Positions 23,007 to 33,200 of a DNA stretch of 64,000 nt are shown in pieces. The notes beneath the pieces were generated by a model. The model ran no database searches, was not told where the DNA came from, and saw only the letters and a program-made list of their open reading frames with translations. How positions within the stretch are numbered: position 1 is the first letter of the stretch; the number at the start of each line of letters is the position of its first letter. Origin of the DNA: Diplolepis rosae (taxonomy: Eukaryota > Arthropoda > Insecta > Hymenoptera > Diplolepididae). Made by a program: the position numbers and the translations under genes. The stretch covers positions 4,960,001 to 5,024,000 of the forward strand of contig JAPYXD010000403.1 of assembly GCA_030998225.1 (NCBI GenBank), in the 5' to 3' direction.

Positions 23007-24095
23007 ATAATGGTGAAATGGTTTCAAAGACAAATGTATACTTTTTTAATATACTGTTTAAGCATATTTAATTGCGACGATTGTTATTTTGTTACAAGTA
23101 TACCAAAGATTTATTTTTTGTACTCGAAGTTGAATGTTCCAAAAATATACACTTTATTACCTAACATGATTGTTAATTTTTCTTTTACCTTACGTTTACG
23201 ATACATATAGGTAGTATGGAATATCTTTGTATTCTTTCGAGTTCAGATGGAAGTAAATCGCGTGTTATCTGTTTAAAAAGAGAATAGTAAAAGCTTCAAA
23301 AGTGCGTATAAAAATCTAATTCCTACCGATTGTATTACACTTCTCTTCCATTCAAATTTTGAACAGACGTGTTACTTCAACGCGAGCAATTAGTCTAAAT
23401 TAAATAAACTAAGCGAGATTAAAGTATATACAATTATGATACGATGATATTGCGATTAACGTTATCGTACAAGTAATTGAGCGAATCCTTTTCAGCGCTG
23501 CGCCTACTCACGGTTTACGTCGAGCCATTTTACACGTAAATTTACTAATTATTAAGTTTATTCTTAACGGCATTATACGTTATAACTAGAAATTATGCTA
23601 CTTAAGTCGCCTGATATTACGACTAGGATTTCTCCACTCGCAAAAACCAATTTTTTCTTTACGTATATTGCTCAATGATTTTTAAAATTGAGTTGAAGAT
23701 AAACTTGATGGTTTTCGAAGTGGTGAAATCTTTGAGCTGTTTTCCCTTAAAATTTGGAAAATCACTCAGTAAAAAAGCTGTCAGTTTTAAAGTTTTAGTA
23801 TCACATAAGAGGCTTAGTTTCGTAGGACGCTCCTAATTGGTTGAAAAAATTTGGAATAAAATTTTTATTTTAGTAAAAGTCGGCCTTGGTAGAGGTGCAA
23901 CTACTAAGCTCTCTGAAAAGAAGAATTTACTGGATTAATTTTTTCCCAGTAGAAAATGGGGAATTGGGCAGTAACTAATGGTTTTTTTTAAGTGACAAAT
24001 CCTGACCGAATTTCAAAACTTAGTTTTATAAGAACGTCCTACTTACAGCTATTTTTATTTATTTTTTTTATTTTTTTTACTTTCGACGAGTATTT
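23007..24095. other. Convergent intergenic region between MCCC2 and the ZP gene
   Basis: It holds the 3' ends of both genes. AATAAA at 23403-23408 could serve MCCC2. Overlapping AATAAA-like signals on the - strand at 24054-24063, about 33 bases after the ZP stop, could serve the other gene. No further gene is seen. Confidence 0.5.
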
Positions 24096-24277
24096 CTATT
24101 TGAATAAAACTGTACAAAGACAGAGGACAACAACAAAGAAATTCGTGAGTTTGTTGTTACTGGAACCATTAGTTTTTGCCTCTGAGATCTTGTACTGGAA
24201 TCGTTCTCTAACCTCTTCAGCGATTACTGGCTGTCCTTCTGTCCTGTTTCTTCCTTTAAGAATGAATTCCGAAAGTG
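24096..24277 (-). CDS. ZP gene last exon (tail and hydrophobic C-terminus)
   Basis: It encodes LSEFILKGRNRTEGQPVIAE to the hydrophobic end, with TAG at 24096-24098. The acceptor is GTTTCAG|. The phase match to the furin exon and the membrane-type end support it. Sequence similarity here is weaker than in the ZP domain. Confidence 0.75.
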
Positions 24278-27200
24278 CTGAAACGTAAATAATACTAATT
24301 AATAGATAAACATAAACACTTTATAACAACTAACACTGAAAACTTGTTCAGTGATTCCATAAGGGATTACCACTTAATTTAATAATTGGGAATTTGCACA
24401 TTTTTTTAAAGTGATCAAAAAATAAAATTTAGGGGTCACTTTTGCATACAACATTTTTTTCTGAATTTTTTAGTTAGTAATAATTTATTAATGAGCGTAA
24501 GAAAAGTATAAATTTTAGATTTTCCAAAAACGTTCCGGAAACAGCCGAATGTTTCCGATGATACGGTGACGTCACGTAGTTGTGTACAATCGCTCTGAGT
24601 GGCTTTCTCTCCTCGATATTGCCCACAAATCGATAACTTTTTGACGAAAAATCACCTAAATAGATGTGCTCATTAATTGACCATCTATTTACTTGTCGAT
24701 GCCGACTCTTTTGAACTCAAAGAATGTGCCCATTTATTGACAACCGTTTCAGTGCTGTGTTGTTGTCAAAGCATTTGACAAAATACCGCCCAAAAATGCG
24801 GACGCAGATAATGGCAATTATTTCCCAAAGCCCTTCAATTGCGATCGGCAAATATTGCCTCCAACTGTCCCCAAAATGTTTTCTGGGTAGTAGTTTTTGC
24901 TTTTATTTAAATTGATAGAGTAGAAGAATGATTATAATTTGTAAATTTTACCTACAGAGTGGCTTTGGCAACACGGATTTCTGGTGGAGCATATTTAGAG
25001 TTAGATGTAAAATATTCCAACACCATAAACATAGAATTTTTTGAAAGATTTTCCGAGTCTGCTTTTATAAAGCCGCTATCCACCTCAGAAGGCATTTTTC
25101 AATAAAGAAAACAGTTTTCTAATTATTTAGAACTTCACTTGCACTTGGTTCGCATGTTGCCGATAAGAAAACACAACGATATGACTTCACAGTTTCATGA
25201 ACCTATCAGAGACGCTTGACCGCCAAAGCGATCCATTTTAAACGCTCATTATCTTTGAATCGATCGAAAATCAACAACTAATGAATAAAAAAAACGCCAT
25301 TGTAATTATTTTTTGTGTAACATAAACTTTGGATTGCATATATAAAATGACATAAGTTTTTTGGATGCAAATTCCCAATTATTTTTTAAACTGGTGAAGA
25401 TTAAATTTCAAACTGCCACTCTCTAGCATACTTTCTCCTGGTCGTTTACCTTGATCGACCATGACGTCATCCTCAAAGTTCACCTTCATAATGATGTACA
25501 TATTTATTTCATAGAGCTGGTTCTGGCTTTTATCGGATGTTTTAATAGCCCGTTTCTTCCTACCGTATCCCATTTCACCGTTGCTGCATTCAATCTGCAA
25601 AAGAAAATGAATCTTTGAATACTTAGAATGCTTAAAAAACTCATTTTGTTCCTTCAGCAGGAAGAGCATCAGGCACGTCAAGTAAACAATGCTGAAGAAC
25701 GTTAGTGAATATTGATGAGTTTGAGAGATGCAAATAATTTCTCACCCCATCACATTTGTCCAGACAAGCATTAACGGTACCATGGAATTGTATGTAGTTG
25801 CTATCGGGAAATTTGAAAGCGCGGAACTTCGCAGTTAGGAAGTCACCATCAACTGTATGGAAATTCTCGAAAAGGTAGGGATCTACTGAACATCTGAACA
25901 CAGAAATTGAAGTTTTTAAATGTTTTTTTAAAATCGGCTTTTACAAATATTTGTATTTTCTTTTCTCGTTTTAAGACCTACCCATTGAATATGATTGATT
26001 CCTCTTGAGACACTTTGTCTGTAACTTGCATATGAGTCACCAGAAGACCATAAATAGAGGCGGATTCAGGTTTTAAGTAGATTTCCATTTGCAAAGGTGT
26101 TCCTGGGCTCACACTTAATTCTCCAGACACTAAAACTCCATTTTGTCTGACGGCTATTCCTAATTCTGGAGCTGGTGCTATTTGACTGATGAATTCCGCA
26201 TCAACGACGTGACTAAAATGAACAATAATATTAGTAATAATAATATTCAACATTAAATCGAGTATACCTAATCGTCGCTACTCTCTATTTTTATCGCATT
26301 GGAATTTGCATTGAGGTTTGAATTCTGAACCAAAAATTTTAAATTTTATCAGGTTTTAAAAAATGAATTGAAATTAAAAAATGTTATTTTTATCTGCTTT
26401 TATCTTTTGTAAAATCTGCCGTCCCAGGGAAGAACTTTGTTAATTCAATTTTTTACGAAATTGAGTTTTTCATTAGTTTTAATTTATTGGAAAAAGTGCA
26501 TTTCATTGCGCTTTCGAAATTAATATACGGCTATTAGTTTATTTTATGATAATTTTTTTTCTTTTATTGAAAACAGTAGAAAATTGAGGCGGTTACCGTT
26601 TCTTTGGTCAGTATCAGTCAGTCAGTACCAAAAAACCTTGACTCTATTTTCTACTTGTTGTTATTTATTATCTTGGTTTTTCTTCGCAAAATCAAATGAA
26701 TCGGGCCATTTTTACCCCAGGATTGAGCAAACACAGATAAAAATTTTATTCAGTCGACCGGCAATTGAAAGACCTGGACTCGAATTCCAGCGCAGTCGAA
26801 AGCGTATTTCCACAGAAAGATTTCAAATTCTTTAAATTTGAATATAATTTTTTATCTTACATAAAATATGTTTCTTCCTAAAAGAAAATTTCACTTTTCG
26901 TCAACTGCATCTTTTTTTACAAAACTGAAGTAGAGCTTCTATTTAGCATATAAAAGTTACTCTCATTTCTAGCTCTTTTAAAAAATTCTATGGCATTACA
27001 TTTCTACTAATAAAAACACAAACTTGATAACATTCTTTTCGTTACGAAATCATAATCAATGCAAATTTTCCATTTGAGAAAAATAGTTCGCATATCAGTG
27101 CATCACAATATGCCTGCCTGAAATTATATAGATTGATTTAGATATGTCCTGAATAAACAATAGACTTTATATTATATGTTATTGTAACAGCCTTTACTTC

Positions 27201-30200
27201 AACTCATTAATCTTTTTTACTTTGTTTTGCAGATTTCTTCCTTTGTATTAGAGCTTCACTCTTTAAAATGGATAAGTTGCAATCAGTTCTGAAAAAACGA
27301 TTATGCCTTTACAGTAAATGGATAGTCGAGCTGTGCGGCAATGCCTTTGATCAAGCTGATGGTTTTACTTCGATCGTTGCTCCAATCTGCCCTAGTATAT
27401 TTATGTGCGGCTTTCCGACTGACAACATTTTTCCAGCGACCTTCTTGTGATGCCAAGAGAATTGGAATAGATGAATTAAATTATTTTGATTCAGAAAGAG
27501 AGATGGAGAGCTTGATAAAAATTGAAGAATGTCATCAGTATCATAGTCGATGTGATTTATATTATGAACAGGATAGAATATTCAAATTTCATCCTTTTAC
27601 TCATAATTTAAGGTACAAGTCTACATATTTACATTTGCACGAGATCAACATGAAAAATTATCAAGTTAATTAAATTAGCTTAGAGATCGCAATCGCACCT
27701 GACTTTCAATTTTTCCACTCAACATGAAATTGAAACTTCTCTCATATATGAATATCAGGACTATTTATATATTTGACTATAATATATAACGCATAGTAAA
27801 ACAAAGTAAAATGGATTCGGAAAAAGGAAATATCGAAGAAACGTTTTCTTAGAGTGTCAGTCAATTTTGAACCGGTTTCGAATCACGTCCGACAATTTAC
27901 ATTACACGAAGTACAACCATAAGTAACCCCAGCTGTGCTCGGGAGAAGTCACGATTAAACAGAATATTTTAGCCAATCCTGAGGCTGTATGTATCTAGCG
28001 GGAGAAGCAAAAGATTGCTCTGTAACTAATGGCGTAACAAGAGGATGCACTTAGGGATAGAGTAGCTTATGCATGCTTGGTCACAAACTTTTCACTCTTC
28101 TGGTCACATATATATTTTCTGGGAAAAATGTTAGAAAGTAGCAGAACAAGCCATAAATGCAACATCTATTCGATCGGCAACAAAGACATTTCGTTTTTTT
28201 CATGATTTTCAAAGCAAGTTTATTAATACAAATAACAAACATTAATAAATTATGTATTGACCATTTTGTTCGATGGCCTTTTTCCATCTTTCAGTCAGCT
28301 TTATAATTCCGCTTTCGTAGAAAATTTGGTTCTTAGGGGCAAAAAATTGAATCAACGAATTTTTGACAGCCTCATTTGAATCGAATGTTTTTCCATTCAA
28401 ATTGTTTTGAAGTGAATGGAATAAATGATAATCGGATGGTGCAAGGTCACTTCCCAGCCTAACTCCAATAATTTTTTGCGAGTGACCAAAGATGTATGTG
28501 GTCTGGCGTTATCTTGATGGAAGATGACGCCTTTACAAGTTGCCATTTCTGGTCGCTTTTCCTTCATTTCTTTGTCCAATTTCATTTGATGGCGACAGTA
28601 GACATTCGAATTGATAGTTTGGTTCCTTGGGAGCAACTTAAAATAAACAATACCTTTGAAATCCTACCAAACACTCCGCATAACCTTCTTTTGATGAATA
28701 TCGGCTTTTGATGTCGATTTTGCAGGCTCATCTCGCTTGCTCCATGATCTCTTTTGCACGACGTTATCGTAAACAACCCATTTTTCATCGCCCGTTATGA
28801 TGCGCTTTAAAAATGGATCGGTTTCGTTACGTTTCAGCAGTGAATCGCAAATGAAAATTCGTTTGGTGAGTTGAATTTTGTTCAATTTGTGAGGAACCCA
28901 AATATCGAGCTTAATAATATCTCGTGTCATACTACGCCGGTTATTTTCTATCATCGCTTTAATTTTGCCGTCGTCAACTTCAGTTGGGCGTCCAGAGCGT
29001 GGTGCATTTTTAAGGTCAAAATCTCCGGAACGAAAACAAGCAAACGAATTCTGCCACTGACGTTCTGTTAACGATTTTTCACCATACACATCATACAACT
29101 TTTTCCGAGCTTGCACTGCGTTCTTACCTTTCCGGAAGTAATAAAGTAAAATGTGACGAAAATGACCGCGTGGAGTCTCCATTTTAAATCAATGCAAAAC
29201 AATAAATAAACATCAAAACTTGAAACTTTTTTTTTACTGAATAATCTATGAAACGTCAGCTGTCAAATACCATATACGATCTGAAGTTTGCAATGGAAAA
29301 GAACGACTTCGAACGACTAAAGTCATCTAGCGAAAAAAGCGAAATGACTTCGTTGCCAACCCAATAGAAATTAAAGCACAAAATCTAGATTCTTGTCAAT
29401 TAAACACTTATGAAAATTTGCAACCTACTTTACAGCAACATTCCTTTCACATATACCGTCTCATGAGATTATCAGTTTGTATTTTACAGCTGGACTGCTC
29501 CACTAATATTTTTATTCCTCGCGGTCAGTTTTTTTCACTCAACCGAAGCTTAGTCAACTGATCAAACTGCAGAGTTACGTTTCTATTTTTAGTATACTTT
29601 ATCATTTTCTCTGACTCAATTATAATAGGTTCTTTCATTAGTTCTACTATTATACTTATATCATAAACAATAGTTTCATTATTCATGAGTGAGAGATAAT
29701 TTTTGCCTGGCAATTTTATGTTTCAAAATGTTGAAATTATGTTTAGCAGATTAAATGTATTAAAACATTAAACACCTTTGAAACCGATCGAATGAATTCG
29801 GTTCAATGATATTTTTGAAATATATGTTCAATCGAATTAATCAGTCCCAATCAGGTACAATTATTTTTTACTAAAAGTGTAGATTTATTCGTAATTCGAG
29901 TTAATTGAACCGTAACCTCAATTTTTGTCTAAATCATAAATCTGAGTCATACTAAGTGAATCGTAACTGATCCAAATTGAAAAAGCGAATTGTATCTCAA
30001 TGGGAACTAAGCGTGAAATTGAGGAATTTAGCTATAAGAACCATAAAAATTCATTATATTAACTCAATTAAATAAATGCACGAATGTAAACGATTGTTAT
30101 TGCTCCTGCAGTCTCAGCTAAGTTTAGTCGTTTCGTGAGCAGTTCTCGTGTGGTCTTGTAGTCTTTTATTTTTCTCTCGAAAATGCAACGCTCGTTAAAG

Positions 30201-33200
30201 CACGTTCTCGTGCGTAACGACCTTCCCCGTGGGTATAGTAAAAGAAGCCACCTTTATGGAGATGGTGAATCGTATAATGCCGTCTAGTAGAAATCCACAG
30301 TGTCGCTATTCTGTAAGAGCTTTAAGTGAATTCCAATTTTTGCAATGCAATAATAGTGAATCGTCTAAGGCATCTCGTGATGGTTCTCAATGCCTTTGCG
30401 AGCAAGGCTTAAAAAGCTAGGAATTGAATCTTCTAAACGATCATCATTATTTTAATTCACTTCTGTTTTTTCCTTCGATCTTCAAGAGCTTCTTAGTGCC
30501 TCTTCTAGTTTCTCTTGCGTGGTTCCGTTCCACTACCAAGCAATACGATTACAGTGCTCGCAAGCATGAACAAGATGAATTATTAACTCTCAGTTGCAAC
30601 ATGTGGATTCTTTTATTGGGACATATAAATCATTTAAATTCAGAGAATTTTAAATCTTTTTGTGGAAAAGTGAATAATCTTCGACCATCAATCGAAAAAC
30701 CTGGGCTTGCATCCTGATACAGTCAAAAGCGTCTCTTCTTCTACAGAAATATTTCAAATTCTTTAAATTTAATTTGTATTATTGTGATATAAGAGTTTGA
30801 TTGATTGATCCTCTGATAAGGTAGACAGTAGCAAAAATTTTAAACTCAACTATTATATACATTGTGTCAGAAAAATACCGTGAATTGTTAAATAAAACGC
30901 ACAATTTCCATTTATTCATCAATATTTGCTTTGTCGCCTTCAAAGTAGGCCTTATTTGATGCAAGACACATATCCCAGCGTTTTTTCCAGTCTTATAAAC
31001 ACTTTTTTATAAGCAGTTCCTGGTATAGCTTTCATTTCCTTCCATGAATTTTGTTTTATGGCTTCAATCATGACAAAACGGATACCCCAGAGTGGCAATT
31101 TTAGTTTCGGGAACAGAAAGAAGTCAAACAGGGCCAGCTCTGGTGGATACGGTGGTTGATCGATGGTATTTGTTGCGTTTTTGGCTTTAAATTCGGTCAC
31201 AACTGTCACTTTATGCGATGGCGTATTATCGTCGTGTAAAATGCACGAATTGTTTTTCCACAAATCTGACCGTTTATGACGGTTTTTTCACGCAAACGCT
31301 TCAATGCAGCCGAATATTATTCTTTATTAACCATCTGTCCCTCTGGAACGAATTCGTAATGCACCAAACCACGAATATCGAAGAAAACAATGAGCATCAC
31401 ATTGACTTTTGAGCGAGTTTAGCGTGGTTTTTTCGATTTCGGCTCGTGTTTTGTCCCCCATTTTGATGACATTTTACATGTCAAATCCTTAGACCCATGT
31501 CTCGTTACCAGTTCTGTTGCGTCCCATGAATGTGGGATCAGAATTGGCGCGATCCAGAATGTCAAAAGAGACCTGCTTACGTTACCGTTTTTGAAGAAAA
31601 TTCAGCTTTTTGGAACAAGCCGTGCAGCGACACGTCTCATGCTCAAAACATCCATCAAAATCGAACGGATAAACTCGTGAGAGATGTTAAGGTCATGAGC
31701 TATCTCTCTTTAACTGGAATGACGATTATCGAACACAATTTCCTTCGCTTTTTTCATGTTTTCATCGGTTGGAGAGTTCGAAGGTCGTCCAGAACGAGGC
31801 ATGTCTTCTACGATCTCTCGGCCCTTCTTGAACGCTTTATACCACTCGTAAGACCGTGTTTTTGATAAAACTGTTTCACTATAAGCCTTTCCTACGAATT
31901 TAACGAGTCGACACACGAAATTCTATTCGCAAAACAAAATTTGTTCGATAATTTTGTTCATTGTAAAATTTGTGATGCACTACTAAAGTGGACTGATTCA
32001 ACCGTTAACCAGATGCTGTAAACAAACTTGTTGACTTGGTAATTAAGTATGGTGCTACCAACTTACGGAAAAAAAAGATTTAGAAAAAATCATTAGCACG
32101 AGCCTTTTAAATTACAAATTGCCGGTACTGTTTTGACACAAAAAATTAATTTGAAGATAGTGGATAGAAGAACATGTTTCAACTAGAATTAATCAATTGG
32201 GAGCTAAGAGACATGGATTACCTTACGTCAATTATGTCAATGAGTTTCCTTACATAGAAATAAATAGTCGAATGATGTAGTAAAAGGTTTCAATCCAAGA
32301 TGCTGTAATCTACCATGGCATTGACTTTTCAGAGGTAGAAGATTACTTTGTCGTGGGAGAAGGAAGCAAATGTTCATCCTTATACAGCAATAATTGACTG
32401 ATAGTAAATGTACTTACTCTTCCTCTTGAAATCCTGCTGGAAGCACGTTCCGCCGGACAACCGTGTGATTGGATGAAATAAATGTGTAATTGCCGAGGGT
32501 GATTCTAGGCTGGACAATGACTTCGGTGATGACACACTTTACTGTAAAGGTGTATTTGCTTGAATCAGCTGGCTCCTCCACAACTATCTGGTGATAGTAC
32601 ACCTTTTGACCCTGCATCATTACCAAGCTCGATGAAAAAGATTCTCACGCGTTATCGCATTACATTCCAAGCTCAGAAAACAGTAAACATAAGTGGGTAG
32701 AGCTGCATTGTTTCACATTATATTATACCCCTTACTTGATTACTTTATTTCGATAATGGAATGCAAGAGAGTTACATCTATCGTCTTTCTCTTACCGTTA
32801 ATTTATTGACAACACGAGTCATGCCACAGCGAGATATGTCTTGGTCCAAAATGGATAACCTAAAAGTTGCTACCCCATTTTTTAATTGAGGCTTACATCC
32901 TTCATCTACGACAAAAAATAGTTGAAATTAGAATCATCCTTTTTCTTTGAAAAATATTATGTCAATATAATCTATTATTAAGATCTTCACACATACTCGA
33001 TGAAATATAATATAAAAAGTATTAAAATTCTTGTTTGAGTTTTATCAGCTCTATGGAAAATATCCACGTGGAAATAAACGTGAAAATTTGAAACAAGATT
33101 TTTACCTAGATATTGACGGTGGATTTAAGTTTACTTAGTTAAATTTAAATTCATTGTAAAGACGTTGATGTTCACGAGATTTTCAACATAGATTTAACAC

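Noticed and set aside
23945..24892. CCCAGTAGAAAAT and ATTTTCTGGGTAG-like text facing each other, as if a TIR element enclosed the last ZP exon
   Set aside because: The match is short and imperfect, with no target duplication, and would put a host exon inside a transposon.
24960..25115. A - strand open stretch of about 48 codons between the last two ZP exons
   Set aside because: No acceptor in the right phase precedes it and its frame ends in a stop at the apparent donor; the neighbouring exons join in phase without it.
28496..29071. + strand frames over mariner A
   Set aside because: Shadows of the - strand transposase remnant.
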